DNA from: Nocardioides houyundeii
GTDB lineage: Bacteria > Actinomycetota > Actinomycetes > Propionibacteriales > Nocardioidaceae
Length of the DNA: 64,000 nucleotides
Reading direction: 5' to 3'
NCBI RefSeq assembly: GCF_002865585.1
Contig: NZ_CP025581.1
Location: 2,170,001 to 2,234,000, forward strand
Part shown: one piece after another, positions 37,079 through 46,450 of the stretch
Position numbering within the stretch: position 1 is the stretch's first letter
Layout of the letters: the number at the start of each line of letters is the position of its first letter
Notes under the pieces: generated by a model
Seen by the model: only the letters and a program-made list of their open reading frames with translations
Databases searched by the model: none
What the model was told of the DNA's origin: nothing
Program-made: the position numbers and the translations under genes

Positions 37079-39403
37079 TCAGTCACGGGGCAGTCCGAGC
37101 GCCCGCTCGCCGACGAGGTTGCGCAGGATGTTGTCGGTGCCCCCGGCGATGGAGAACGCCTGGGCGGCGAGCACCCGCTTGAGCAGGTCGCCGGTCCCGG
37201 ACCCGCGAGGCCAGAGCGCGGAGCCGCCCTCGAGCAGCTCCACGGCCAGCGTCGAGGCGCTGTGCATGGTGCCGGTCATCAGCAGCTTCGCGACCGCTCC
37301 CGCCTCTGCCGGGAGGCGGTGGCGGTGCTCCGCACCGGCCAGGTACTCCAGGTAGGTGCGGAGCGCGCGCTCGCGCAGCGTCTGCTCGGCCAGCCCCGCC
37401 CGGACCAGGGGATCGGTCCCCCGCCCGGCTGCCAGCTCCACCAGGTCGGCCAGGGTGACCCGGCGCACCGCGGTGGTGCCCATCGCCATCCGCTCGTGCT
37501 GGAGGACCAGTCGGGCCACCCGCCACCCGTCGTTCAGGCCGCCGAGCAGGGACTCCCTCGGGAGCCGCACCTCGTCCAGGAACACCTCGTTGAAGTCGGT
37601 CTCGCCGGTGATCTGGCGCAGCGGCCGCACCTCGACGCCGGGGGCGTCCATCGGCACCACGAACATGGACAGGCCTGCGTGCTTGGCCGCGGTCGGGTCG
37701 GTGCGCGCCAGCAGCAGGCCGAAGTCGCACAGGTGCCCGTTGGAGGTCCACACCTTCTGGCCGGTGACGAGGTAGCCGTCACCGTCCGGCACCGCCCGGG
37801 TCCTGGCCCCCGCCATGTCCGAGCCGGAGCCGGGTTCGGAGAAGAGCTCGCACCACACCTCCCCGCCCCGCAGCAGCGGGGGGAGGTAGCGGTCGCGTTG
37901 CTCGGGGGTCCCCATCGCCAGGATGGCCGGGCCGATCATGCCGATGCCGATGCGGAAGAGCTTGTCCTCCCCCGCCCCGGTCGCCCGGGTCTCCTCGAAG
38001 AAGGCGTCCTCGTACGGCGCCGGCAGCCCGGCGCCGCCGTACTCACGGGGGTAGGTGATGCCGGAGAACCCGGCCTCGTGCAGCGCGGCCTGGTGGCGCT
38101 TCCCGGCCGCCAGGCCCTCCGCGGTGGTGCTGACCGGGCCGGGCCGCACCTCGGGCGCCTCCCCCGCGGCGATCGCCGTCGTCAGCCAGGCGCGGGCCCG
38201 GACCCGGAACGCCGCGAGCTCGGGAGTCTCCAGGGGCGCCGCCATGGGTACGCCGTCCTCGATCGGGTCGGCGAGCGTCGTCAGGTCCAACAGCCGGGCC
38301 AGCCGCACCGAGCGCGCCCCCGCCACCCCCCGGCCCGCGGCGGCGCGGCGGTAGAAGAGGTGGGCGTCGTGCTCCCAGGTGAACCCGATCCCGCCGTGCA
38401 GCTGGATCCCCTCGTGCGCCATCCGGGCGAACGCGTCCTCGGTCACCAGGCCGGCCGTCAGCACGGCGGCCTCGGCCCCCGGTGAGCCGGGCTGCTCCGC
38501 GAGCAGCCGCACGGCCGCGTCCACCGCCGCGGTGGCCGCCTCGATCTCAACGAGGCGGTCGGCCAGGTTGTGCTTGACCGCCTGGAAGGAGGCGATGGTG
38601 CGGCCGAACTGCTCGCGAGCCAGGGCGTAGGCGGTGGTGATCTCGTGGAGCCGGCGGAGCGAGCCGAGGTTCTCCGCGGCCCGCAGCACCGTGGCGGTCG
38701 TCGCGACCTCCGTGAGCCGCTGGGCGGCACCGGCACCGGCACCGGCACCGGCACTGGTCAGCCGGGTGGCCGGGGTGTCCCGCAGCCGGGCCAGGCCGGT
38801 ACGACGGGTGAGGTCCAGGTTGTCCACGTCCTGCCGGTGCAGCCCGTCGGCGTCGGGCCGGACCAGGAACAGCGCCACCTCGTCGCTCTGGGCAGGTGTG
38901 GCGTCCACGGTGTCCACCCGGGCCGCGACCACCAGCACGTCGGCGGAGTCCAGGTGCTCCAGCGGGCACTTGTCGCCCACCAGCCGCCAGCCGTCCGGAC
39001 CTCGCCGGGCTCGCACCAACGTGGGATCCAGGCTCAGCGCCACCACGGTGCGACCGGCCGCGACCTCGCTCAGCAGACCGCTCGCGGCGCTCGGCCTGGG
39101 GTCCTGGTCGGAGCCGAGCAGGAGCAGTCCGGCCAGCCACTGCGAGAGGTACGGCCCGCCGTACAGCACCCGGCCGGCGGCCTCCGCGACCACGGAGGCC
39201 TCCCGGATGCCGGCGCCGAGCCCGCCGACCTCGGCCGGCAGCAGCAGCCGGCCGCCCTCGAGCTCCGTGCAGTAGCGCCGCCAGGTCTGCGCGTCGTAGC
39301 CGGGCCCGGCCTCGAGGTGCCCGCGAAGCGCGGACAGCGGCGCCTGCTGGTCGAAGAACGCCTGCGCGGCGGCCGCCATCTCCGGGTGCACGGTGCTCGT
39401 CAC
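37079..39403 (-). CDS. double acyl-CoA dehydrogenase (two ACAD domains in one chain)
   Basis: A 774-residue protein made of two complete acyl-CoA dehydrogenase units. Residues about 1-370 form unit one (GLLLPAEVGGLGAGIREASVV; AREQFGRTIASFQAVKH; IQLHGGIGFTWEHDAHLFYRRA). Residues about 385-774 form unit two (GITYPREYGGAGLPAPYEDAF; WCELFSEPGSGSDMAG; final SIAGGTDNILRNLVGERALGLPRD with the catalytic-region GGT in place of EGT). In actinobacteria, similar halves usually come as separate FadE pairs forming heterotetramers; here they are fused. A glycine-alanine run (AGAGAGAGA) interrupts unit one. GTG at 39403 overlaps the thiolase stop (GTGA). It is the last enzyme of the SDR operon. Confidence 0.88.
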   Translation of the reverse strand: MTSTVHPEMAAAAQAFFDQQAPLSALRGHLEAGPGYDAQTWRRYCTELEGGRLLLPAEVGGLGAGIREASVVAEAAGRVLYGGPYLSQWLAGLLLLGSDQDPRPSAASGLLSEVAAGRTVVALSLDPTLVRARRGPDGWRLVGDKCPLEHLDSADVLVVAARVDTVDATPAQSDEVALFLVRPDADGLHRQDVDNLDLTRRTGLARLRDTPATRLTSAGAGAGAGAAQRLTEVATTATVLRAAENLGSLRRLHEITTAYALAREQFGRTIASFQAVKHNLADRLVEIEAATAAVDAAVRLLAEQPGSPGAEAAVLTAGLVTEDAFARMAHEGIQLHGGIGFTWEHDAHLFYRRAAAGRGVAGARSVRLARLLDLTTLADPIEDGVPMAAPLETPELAAFRVRARAWLTTAIAAGEAPEVRPGPVSTTAEGLAAGKRHQAALHEAGFSGITYPREYGGAGLPAPYEDAFFEETRATGAGEDKLFRIGIGMIGPAILAMGTPEQRDRYLPPLLRGGEVWCELFSEPGSGSDMAGARTRAVPDGDGYLVTGQKVWTSNGHLCDFGLLLARTDPTAAKHAGLSMFVVPMDAPGVEVRPLRQITGETDFNEVFLDEVRLPRESLLGGLNDGWRVARLVLQHERMAMGTTAVRRVTLADLVELAAGRGTDPLVRAGLAEQTLRERALRTYLEYLAGAEHRHRLPAEAGAVAKLLMTGTMHSASTLAVELLEGGSALWPRGSGTGDLLKRVLAAQAFSIAGGTDNILRNLVGERALGLPRD
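38725..38754. repeat. hexanucleotide repeat (CGGCAC x5) inside the double ACAD gene
   Basis: Five tandem six-base copies coding for an Ala-Gly run on the surface side of unit one. It keeps frame when it varies by whole units, so length polymorphism between strains is possible. Confidence 0.85.
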
Positions 39404-40572
39404 ACGCGCTGGATCAGGGTCGCGGTCCCGAACCCGCCACCGCAGCACATGGTGACCAGCCCGATCTCCTTGTCCGCGCGCTCGAGCTCGTGCAGCAGCG
39501 TGGTGATGAGCCGGGCGCCGCTGGCACCGAGCGGGTGGCCCAGGGCCATTGCGCCACCGTTGACGTTGACCCGGTCGCGCTCGGGCTTCAGCTCCCGCTC
39601 CCAGGCGAGCACGATCGGGGCGAAGGCCTCGTTGACCTCGAAGAGGTCGATGTCGTCGATCGACATCGAGTTGCGCTCCAGGATGCGCTGCGTGGCGGGG
39701 ATCGGGCCCTCGAGCATCAGCACCGGGTCGCAGCCGACGGTGATCGCGTCGAGGATGCGAGCCCGGGGACGCAGGCCCAGCTCGCGTGCCTTGCCGGCCT
39801 CGGCGACCAGGACGGCGGCGGCCCCGTCGGAGATCTGCGAGGAGCTGCCGGCGGTGATCCGGCCGTCCTCGCGGAACACCGGTCGCAAGCCGGCCAGCCC
39901 TTCGATCGTGGTGCTCTCCCGGATGCCCTGGTCGCGGGAGACCTCGCCGGCGGCGGTGCGGACGGTGGTGATCTCGGCGTCGAAGCGTCCCTCAGCGACG
40001 GCCCGGGCAGCAAGCCGGTGGGAGCGCTCCGCGAGCTCGTCCATCGCCTCGCGGGTGATCTGGTACTTGTCGGCCACCCGCTCGGCTGCCTCGCCCTGAC
40101 CGACCAGCGCGTGGTGGGCCAGGAGCTGGTCGGTGAAGGGGTCGCCGAAGTCACGCTGGATGGCGGGGCCGGCCGAGAAGGGGATGCGTCCCATGTGCTC
40201 CACGCCGGCACCGAGCATGACGTCGGCCGCGCCGGAGGCGACTGCCGCGGCGGCCATGTTGACCGCCTGCTGGGAGGAGCCGCAGGCGCGGTCGACGGTG
40301 GTGGCCGGGGTCTCGACGGGCAGGTTCTCGTGCAGCCAGGCGTTGCGGGCTACGTTGGCCGACTGCACGCCGAAGGGCTGGCCGCAGCCCGCGGCCACGT
40401 CGTCCACGGCCGCGGGGTCGATCCCGGCGCGCTCCAGCACCGAGGAGTAGACGCGCCCGAGCAGCGCCACCGGGTGCACGTCGGCGAAGACCCCCTTCTC
40501 CAGGTTGCCCTTGCCGATGGGGGTGCGGGTGGCACCGACGATGACGGCCTCGCGGCCGGTCAGTCCTGTCAT
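39400..40572 (-). CDS. acetyl-CoA acetyltransferase / 3-ketoacyl-CoA thiolase
   Basis: A 390-residue thiolase. The nucleophilic Cys is in TVDRACGSSQQAVNMAA near residue 93. The active-site NEAFAP is near 335, GGAMALGHPLGASGARL carries the catalytic His near 352, and the second Cys lies in MCCGGGFGTATLI near 380. It cleaves 3-ketoacyl-CoA with CoA. It follows the crotonase gene and overlaps the double dehydrogenase gene (GTGA). All motifs are intact, unlike the broken thiolase at 33-34 kb, so this pathway copy should be functional. Confidence 0.92.
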   Translation of the reverse strand: MTGLTGREAVIVGATRTPIGKGNLEKGVFADVHPVALLGRVYSSVLERAGIDPAAVDDVAAGCGQPFGVQSANVARNAWLHENLPVETPATTVDRACGSSQQAVNMAAAAVASGAADVMLGAGVEHMGRIPFSAGPAIQRDFGDPFTDQLLAHHALVGQGEAAERVADKYQITREAMDELAERSHRLAARAVAEGRFDAEITTVRTAAGEVSRDQGIRESTTIEGLAGLRPVFREDGRITAGSSSQISDGAAAVLVAEAGKARELGLRPRARILDAITVGCDPVLMLEGPIPATQRILERNSMSIDDIDLFEVNEAFAPIVLAWERELKPERDRVNVNGGAMALGHPLGASGARLITTLLHELERADKEIGLVTMCCGGGFGTATLIQRV

Positions 40573-40637
40573 GGTCTCTTCTCCGGTCTGCTGGTGTGGA
40601 TCGCCGCAGTGAGCGGCGGTGAGGGTGCGGGGGCGCC

Positions 40638-41488
40638 CTACGGGGCGGGTGGGATGAGCTCCACGGGGGATTCTCGCCGAGCCGGCCCTGCGGGATCGGC
40701 AGGTACTCAGGCCGGGCGTCGCGCGCCAGGGTGGCTCCGGTGGTGACGAAGTCCCTGCCGGCCAGCGAGCGGGTGGTGATCTCCTCGGCGTCGTCCAGCG
40801 CCTCCCACAGCGTCGACTCCTGGGCGCGCTGGGCCTGCCACTTGATGACGCCCATGGAGACCGCGGAGCTGTTCTCGACCAGGTTCCGGGCGTAGCGGAT
40901 GGCCGCCGGCAGCAGGTCGGCCTCGTCGTGCAGCTGGTCGACCATGCCCAGGGCGTGGGCCTCCGCACCGGTGATCACGCGCGAGGTGAAGAGCAGGTCA
41001 AGCGCCCGGGGGTGGCCGACGAGACTGGACAGCAGCCAGGCCAGCCCCTGCTCGGCGACCAGCCCACGGCGCGCGAAGCCGGTGCCGAACTTGGCCTCGC
41101 GGGTGGAGAAGCGCAGGTCGCAGGCGAGCGCGAAGACCAGCCCGATGCCGGCGCAGGCGCCGTTGACGACGCCGATCACCGGCTTGGCGATGGTGCGGGC
41201 GACCAGGAACTCCCGGCCCGGCATCTCGACCTTGTCGCCGTCGCCGAGCCCGCTGAGGACCTCCAGGTCGGCGCCGGCGCAGAAGCCGCGCCCCGCCCCG
41301 GTGAGCAGGATGACCCGGATCTCGTCGTCGTCCGCGGCCTGGTGCAGCCTGGCCGGGAGGCCCTCCTGCATCGCCGGGTCCATGGCGTTGAGCCGGTCGG
41401 GACGGTTGAGGGTGATGATGCCGACGCCGTCCTCGACGGTGAGGGTGACCGCCTCGGCGGCGGCTGCGGAGAGTCGCGCGCCGGTCAT
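40638..41488 (-). CDS. enoyl-CoA hydratase/isomerase family protein (probable frameshift near C-terminus)
   Basis: Crotonase fold with FCAGADLEVLSG near residue 68 and GACAGIGLVFALACD near 115. Both hydratase glutamates are lost (Phe in GLVFALA and in FGTGFARRG), so it is not a normal hydratase. As given, the frame runs on through the start of the thiolase gene to 40151, which is implausible. One extra C at the five-base run 40665-40669 leads instead to ENPPVELIPPAP and a stop at 40638, giving about 283 residues. ATG at 41488 overlaps the ligase stop (ATGA). It belongs to the SDR-ligase-crotonase-thiolase-double ACAD operon. Confidence 0.75.
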
Positions 41489-43260
41489 GTGTAGAGCTCC
41501 TCGATGACGTCGTTGTAGAGCGAGGCGATCTGGCTGCGCCGCATCTTGGAGGTGGGGGTCAGCTCGCGGCCGGGCAGCCACTCCCCTGCCACGATGTGGA
41601 ACTTCTTGATCTGCTCGGGCCGGTTGAGCCGGGCGTTGCCCGCCTCCACGCCGGCCGCCACCTGGGCGCGCACCCGCTCGTCGTCGGCCAGGGCGGCCAG
41701 GGAGGTGTCGACGATGCCCTGCTGCTTGGCCCACCCGGTGACGTACTCGGTGTCCAGGACGATCAGCGCGACGGTGTAGGGCCGGGCGTCGCCGAAGCAG
41801 CAGACCTGGCCGATGAACGGGCTGGCGGAGAGGATCGCCGACTCCACGGTCACCGGGGCGATGTTCTTGCCCGAGGAGCTGATCAGGATCTCCTTCTTGC
41901 GCCCCACCACCCGGAGGTAGCCGTCCTCGTCCAGGGTGCCGAGGTCACCGGTGTGCAGCCAGCCCTCGGGGTCGATGACGTCGGCGGTGGCCTGCGGGAG
42001 GTTCAGGTAGCCCACCATCACCGCGGGGCCCCGGAGCAGGATCTCGCCGTCCTCGGCGATCTTGAGCTCCATGTTGCGGCTCACCTGGCCGACGGTGCCG
42101 ATCCGGATGCTCCCCGGGTACGACGCGGTCCCCGACGCCCCGCTCTCGCTGAGGCCGTAGGCCTCGCCCATCGGGATGCCGATGGAGTGGTAGAAGCTCA
42201 TCAGCGGGCCCGGGTTGGGGGCCGTGGCCACCACCGCGACGGTCAGCTGGTCCAGTCCCACCGAGCGCTTCCACACCATGAAGAGCTCCTCGCGGGCCCG
42301 GACCGAGGCGTCCATCAGCTCCTGCGGGACGGGCTGCTGGGCCTGCTCCAGGTCCACGCGCTGCTGGCTGTCGGCCAGCGCCTTCTCGGCGTCCGCGCGC
42401 TCCGGGCCGTCCAGGCCGAGCAGCCAGGTGTCGAAGGAGGCGCGGAGCTTCTCGAAGATGCGGGGCGGGGCGAAGAAGTAGTGGGGGTGGATCTCCTGGA
42501 GGGCGGAGATCACCTGGCGGGGGTCGTCCACGGTGACGATCTCCCAGCCCTGGACGATGGCGATGACGTAGCCGCCGAGCCGCTCCCCGACGTGTGCGGA
42601 CGGCAGCCAGGAGACGACCACGCTGCCCTCGGGGATCCGCTGGGCCTCGAGGGTGGCCTCGGCGGTCGCCAGGAAGTTGCGGTGGCTGATCATCACGCCC
42701 TTGGGCACGCCGGTGGTCCCGCTGGTGTAGATCAGGGTGAGCAGGTCGTCGGCCTGGGGTCGCGCGACCTCGGACACCTCGGTGCCGCGGCCGGCCTCGA
42801 CCACGCTGTCGATCGAGGACCAGCCGGGGAGCAGGTCGCCCTCCAGCTGCACCCGACGCTCGGGCAGGTCGACCGTGGCGAGGGTGCCCATCAGGGCCGG
42901 CTCGGCCACCACGACGGTGGCGCCGGAGTCGGAGAGGGCGTGCGCCTGCTGCTCGGGCGAGGAGGTGGCGTAGAGGGAGAACGGGACCACGCCGAGCCGG
43001 ACCAGGGCGAGGTCGATGGGGTAGAACTTGGGACGGTTGCGCAGCAGCAGGGCGGCCTTGTCGCCCCTGCGGAGGCCGAGGGCGTGGAAGCCGGCGGCCA
43101 GCTCGTCGACCTTCGCCGAGAGCTCGTTCCAGGTCCAGCTGACCCGGCCGTCGTGGCTCCGGACGGCCGTCTGGTCGCCCCGCATGCCGACCATCCGGTC
43201 GAAGGCGTCGGTCAGGGTCTCGGGCAGCGGCAGCAGCTCGAAGGCTTTCGTTTCCATCAT
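41485..43260 (-). CDS. long-chain-type acyl-CoA synthetase (AMP-forming)
   Basis: A 591-residue ligase of the long-chain/bubblegum type, clearly paralogous to the one beside the TRAP transporter (shared RRGDKAALLLRNRP, VVSWLPSAHVGER, ATAPNPGPLMSFYH and C-terminal ARLNRPEQIKKFH). Motifs are LIYTSGTTGVPKGVM near residue 180, EAYGLSESGASG, GWLHTGDLGTLDEDGY, hinge VVGRKKEILISSSGKN, and C-terminal Lys in LTPTSKMRRSQ. ATG at 43260 has AGGAG upstream. Second gene of the SDR operon. It would activate the acid that the following crotonase, thiolase and dehydrogenase process. Confidence 0.9.
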   Translation of the reverse strand: MMETKAFELLPLPETLTDAFDRMVGMRGDQTAVRSHDGRVSWTWNELSAKVDELAAGFHALGLRRGDKAALLLRNRPKFYPIDLALVRLGVVPFSLYATSSPEQQAHALSDSGATVVVAEPALMGTLATVDLPERRVQLEGDLLPGWSSIDSVVEAGRGTEVSEVARPQADDLLTLIYTSGTTGVPKGVMISHRNFLATAEATLEAQRIPEGSVVVSWLPSAHVGERLGGYVIAIVQGWEIVTVDDPRQVISALQEIHPHYFFAPPRIFEKLRASFDTWLLGLDGPERADAEKALADSQQRVDLEQAQQPVPQELMDASVRAREELFMVWKRSVGLDQLTVAVVATAPNPGPLMSFYHSIGIPMGEAYGLSESGASGTASYPGSIRIGTVGQVSRNMELKIAEDGEILLRGPAVMVGYLNLPQATADVIDPEGWLHTGDLGTLDEDGYLRVVGRKKEILISSSGKNIAPVTVESAILSASPFIGQVCCFGDARPYTVALIVLDTEYVTGWAKQQGIVDTSLAALADDERVRAQVAAGVEAGNARLNRPEQIKKFHIVAGEWLPGRELTPTSKMRRSQIASLYNDVIEELYT

Positions 43261-43286
43261 GTGGGCTCCTGGGTTCCGGGATGAGG

Positions 43287-44219
43287 TCACGCGGTGGCGG
43301 GGGTGCCGAGGTCGCCGACGCCGAGGACGGTCTCGAACCCCTCGGCGACCTGCTGAGGGGTCCAGTCCACGTCGCTGCGCAGCACCCGCTCCGGGGACAG
43401 CGCCCAGGGCGAGATCTCCTGGATCTCCCCGCCCCGGACGGCGAAGACCCGGCCGGTGACGGTGGTGCTCTCGGCTGCGAGGTAGGCGACCAGGGGTGAG
43501 ACGTTCTCGGGGCTGAACTCGTCCAGGGCGCCGGGGGCGACCGGGGCGCGCATCAGCTCCCCGATCGGGCCGGGGGTGGCCTCGGTCATCCGGGTCCGGG
43601 CACCGGGGGAAATGGCGTTGACGCGTACGCCGAGTCGTCCGAGCTCGGCGGCAGCGACGATCGAGAACGAGGCGATGGCGGCCTTGGCAGCGCCGTAGTT
43701 GGCCTGGCCGGGCAGCGCCAGGTAGGTGCCGGAGGCGGACGTGGTGTTGATGACCGAGGCGTTGACCGGAGTACCGGCCTTGGCCAAGGGCTGCCAGTAG
43801 GCAACGGCCTGCCGGACGAGCGCGAAGTGGCCCTTGAGGTGCACCGCGATCACCGCGTCCCACTCGGCCTCGGTCATCCGGTGCAGGAAGGCGTCGCGCA
43901 GGATGCCGGCGTTGTTGACCACCACGTGCAGGCCGCCGAAGGTCTCGACCGCCCGGGCGACCAGGCGACCGGCGCCCTCGAACGAGGAGACGTCCTCGTG
44001 GTCGGCGACCGCCGTACCGCCGGCGGCCAGGATCTCCTCGACCACCTGCTGGGCGGGGTCCTCATCGTGGCCCCCACCGTCGACGGAGCCGTCCAGGGAG
44101 CCGCCGAGGTCGTTGACCACCACCCGGGCGCCCTCTCGGGCCAGCAGCAGGGCGTGCGCCCTGCCGAGCCCTCGACCGGCTCCGGTCACGATCGCCACGC
44201 GTCCCTCGAGGGTTCCCAC
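43287..44219 (-). CDS. short-chain dehydrogenase (MFE-2 / 17-beta-HSD4-type 3-hydroxyacyl-CoA dehydrogenase)
   Basis: A 310-residue SDR. The cofactor motif TGAGRGLGRAHA is at residues 11-22 and NDLGGSLDGS near 36, typical of peroxisomal multifunctional enzyme 2 and its bacterial relatives that oxidise 3-hydroxyacyl-CoA of bulky or branched chains. VVNNAGILRD is near 100. The catalytic Ser-Tyr-Lys appears as TTSASGTYLALPGQANYGAAKAA (landmark NYGAAKAA) near 170. GTG at 44219 has GGAGG six bases upstream. First gene of the operon, with palindrome site 9 about 90 bases upstream. Confidence 0.88.
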   Translation of the reverse strand: MGTLEGRVAIVTGAGRGLGRAHALLLAREGARVVVNDLGGSLDGSVDGGGHDEDPAQQVVEEILAAGGTAVADHEDVSSFEGAGRLVARAVETFGGLHVVVNNAGILRDAFLHRMTEAEWDAVIAVHLKGHFALVRQAVAYWQPLAKAGTPVNASVINTTSASGTYLALPGQANYGAAKAAIASFSIVAAAELGRLGVRVNAISPGARTRMTEATPGPIGELMRAPVAPGALDEFSPENVSPLVAYLAAESTTVTGRVFAVRGGEIQEISPWALSPERVLRSDVDWTPQQVAEGFETVLGVGDLGTPATA

Positions 44220-44306
44220 CGACTGCCTCCTCGCCCGCCAGGGCATTTGGATCTGCACCGCCGCGCACCGCGCCGGCGGTCGCTCGCTGCGACGCGCGTC
44301 ACACTA

Positions 44307-44324
44307 ACCAATCAACTGGTTGGT
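44307..44324. promoter_or_regulatory. regulon palindrome, site 9 (variant, ACCAATCAACTGGTTGGT)
   Basis: An 18-bp palindrome with the same ACCAA/TTGGT arms but a four-base wider centre than the other sites; a 14-bp reading (ACCAATCAACTGGT) also fits loosely. It lies between the SDR operon and the divergent glycosidase-like gene. Lower confidence because the spacing differs. Confidence 0.6.
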
Positions 44325-44431
44325 AGGCAAGAGCCTCGGCTCCCTTGCTCGGCGCTCTCGCCCGGGTGGGACGAGCGACAAGGCGCGGAGGAGCCGCGCA
44401 CGGGCGGCGCATCTCGGGCAGACTGCGCGAC

Positions 44432-45466
44432 ATGTCCCTGCCCCCGGCCGCCTGCTTGGACCGTCCGACCACGACCGGCCGGTCCCGCCGCACGGTCGTG
44501 CGCGGGCCCGAGGACGTCTTCGTCTTCCCCGTCGACCCGCCGACCGGCCCCCCGGCCGTCTACCGCATCCACTCCCCCGTCGGCAGCGCCTCCTCGTCCG
44601 CCGGCACGCAAGACCGACCGACGACGAAGGCGCACGGCGTCGACCCGCGGGCCGAGACCCCGTTCCTCCTCGGGGCCGCGCACGGGGCCAACACCGAGCC
44701 CACGTCGCTGGAGTCCGCTGCGGGCGGCCCGCTCGCTCTGCGCCGTACCTACTTCCAGTCCACCGAGGTGGACCTCGCTGTCGCGACCGCAGCCGCGGAC
44801 CTGGCCAAGAACCGGACCCCGTTCGTCTCCTTCAAGCTGCCCACCACCTGGGACCGGATGGCCGCAGGAGACGGCGACGCGTGGGCCCGGGACGCCGCTC
44901 GACGACTCGCGGCTATCGGCGAGCCCGGACGCGAGGTCTGGGTCGTGCTGCACCACGAGCCGGAGCGCGACCAGCCCGACATCCGCCAGTGGACCGCTCT
45001 CCAGCAGCGGCTGGCCCCGATGTTCGACCGGCCTGGCATCCGGTTCGGCATCTGCGTGACCGGCTGGAACCAGTTCCACGGCGAGCCCGAGTTCTCGTTC
45101 GAGTCGATGTATCCCTTCGGCGCCCCGATCGACTTCATCGCCCTGGACGTCTACCAGACGTACGGCGAGCTCAAGAACCCCACGAAGTGGTCGGACCTGT
45201 CCGACTACTGGCGCCGGATGGGCGCCTTCGCTGCCTCGGTCGGGGTGGACTGGGGCCTCGGCGAGTTCGGCATCACCGACGAGGGGTTCGCCGACCCGCG
45301 CGGTCGCACGTTCTTCACCGACACCGTCACCGAGATGAAGGCCCACGGTGGCTCGTTCGCGGCCTACTTCGACTCCCACCTGAACACGGGGGGCTCGTCG
45401 CTGGCGCTCAGCGGCTTGAAGCTGGTGGCGTGGGCCGCGGCGGCACGGGGTCTGCGGGAGTACTGA
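44432..45466 (+). CDS. glycoside-hydrolase-like TIM-barrel protein
   Basis: A 344-residue protein (an in-frame ATG at 44345 would add 29 residues). A barrel-like arrangement is suggested by FVSFKLPTTWD, WVVLHHEPERDQPD near residue 175, ICVTGWNQFHG and WGLGEFGITDEGF near 285. Glu in LHHEPE and Glu in GEFGI would be the acid and nucleophile pair as in GH26-like enzymes. No clear signal peptide is seen, which is odd for a glycan hydrolase. No catabolic partner lies nearby; it may belong to a neighbouring, unrelated function. The ribosome site is weak for both starts. Confidence 0.6.
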   Translation: MSLPPAACLDRPTTTGRSRRTVVRGPEDVFVFPVDPPTGPPAVYRIHSPVGSASSSAGTQDRPTTKAHGVDPRAETPFLLGAAHGANTEPTSLESAAGGPLALRRTYFQSTEVDLAVATAAADLAKNRTPFVSFKLPTTWDRMAAGDGDAWARDAARRLAAIGEPGREVWVVLHHEPERDQPDIRQWTALQQRLAPMFDRPGIRFGICVTGWNQFHGEPEFSFESMYPFGAPIDFIALDVYQTYGELKNPTKWSDLSDYWRRMGAFAASVGVDWGLGEFGITDEGFADPRGRTFFTDTVTEMKAHGGSFAAYFDSHLNTGGSSLALSGLKLVAWAAAARGLREY

Positions 45467-45485
45467 CGGTCCAGGTCGCCGCGAG

Positions 45486-46364
45486 TCAGCCCACCTGGAG
45501 CGATCGGGTCGAGTTCCCCCAGATCATGCGATCGACCGCGCTCACTGCGCTGCCCGGGTCGGAGGCAGCACCGAGGGTCAGCAAGAGAGGCACGTAGTGC
45601 TCCGCGGTCGGGTGGGCGACAGCCACCCCAGGCGCCCTGCGGTAGTCGGTGAGTGCGTCGACGTCAGCCCGGGCGAGTGCGTCGACGGCCCACTCGTCGA
45701 AGGCCCGGGTATGCGCGGCGAGCCGGGGGTCGCGCATGACCGCGAAGCTGTGGGTCATGAAACCCGAGCCGATGACGAGGATCCCTTCGTCGCGCAACGT
45801 GCGGAGCCGCTCGCCCAGGGCGAGGAGGTCGACCGGGCGGAGGCTGGGCATCGAGAGCTGCACGACGGGTACGTCGGCGGCGGGGTACATCGCCATCAGG
45901 GGGATGAAGGCCCCGTGGTCGAGTCCACGACCTGCGAACTCGTGGACGGCGCCGCCCGGCGTCAGGAGGCTGCCCAGGCGGCGGGCGAGGTGCGTGGCGT
46001 CCGGCGTCGCATAGGTCAACGTCTTGTAGTGGGGATGGAAGCCGCTGAAGTCGTAGTAGAGCGGCGTGCCGGCCGCGGAACCCGAGATCGCAGCCGGGGC
46101 GTCCTCCCAGTGCGCCGAAACCACGACGATGGCTCTCGGCTTGGGGAGCGCCTGCGCCCACGCGAAGAGGTCGCCGATCCATCGCGGGTCGTCGAGCGTG
46201 AAGGGGGCGCCGTGGCTGACGAAGAGGCTGGGCAGGGGTCCGTCGCTCGGCGTCCACTCGCGTCGGGCCAGCGCCAGCGGCACGTTGCGGGCGAGGTGGT
46301 CGTCGTACGCCGCGGCCGGCCGGGTGGGCCTGGCGGTCGGGGTGGTGTCGGTGCTGGCGTTCAT
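45486..46364 (-). CDS. LigB-family extradiol dioxygenase (4,5-DOPA dioxygenase-like)
   Basis: A 292-residue class III extradiol dioxygenase of the DODA/YgiD type, a non-haem metal enzyme that opens catechols. Metal-ligand histidines are visible in LFVSHGAPF near residue 50, in FHPHYKTL near 108, and in RGLDHGAFIPL near 145; VIGSGFMTHSF near 200 holds the catalytic His. ATG at 46364 has GGAGAAGG upstream. It follows the oxidoreductase gene but is separated from it by a hairpin terminator. Together with the MarR gene it resembles quinone or catechol stress-response cassettes. Confidence 0.85.
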   Translation of the reverse strand: MNASTDTTPTARPTRPAAAYDDHLARNVPLALARREWTPSDGPLPSLFVSHGAPFTLDDPRWIGDLFAWAQALPKPRAIVVVSAHWEDAPAAISGSAAGTPLYYDFSGFHPHYKTLTYATPDATHLARRLGSLLTPGGAVHEFAGRGLDHGAFIPLMAMYPAADVPVVQLSMPSLRPVDLLALGERLRTLRDEGILVIGSGFMTHSFAVMRDPRLAAHTRAFDEWAVDALARADVDALTDYRRAPGVAVAHPTAEHYVPLLLTLGAASDPGSAVSAVDRMIWGNSTRSLQVG

Positions 46365-46397
46365 CGAACCGTTCCTTCTCCTCGGGTGCAGCTGGGG

Positions 46398-46435
46398 TGC
46401 GCAGCCCCGGTCCCCCGGTGGGCCGGGGCTGCGCA
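46398..46435 (-). terminator. terminator between oxidoreductase and dioxygenase genes
   Basis: Perfect 13-base inverted repeat (TGCGCAGCCCCGG with CCGGGGCTGCGCA) with a 12-base loop, 15 bases after the oxidoreductase stop codon. It may reduce rather than abolish read-through into the dioxygenase. Confidence 0.75.
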
Positions 46436-46450
46436 GACGACGGGGTCGAG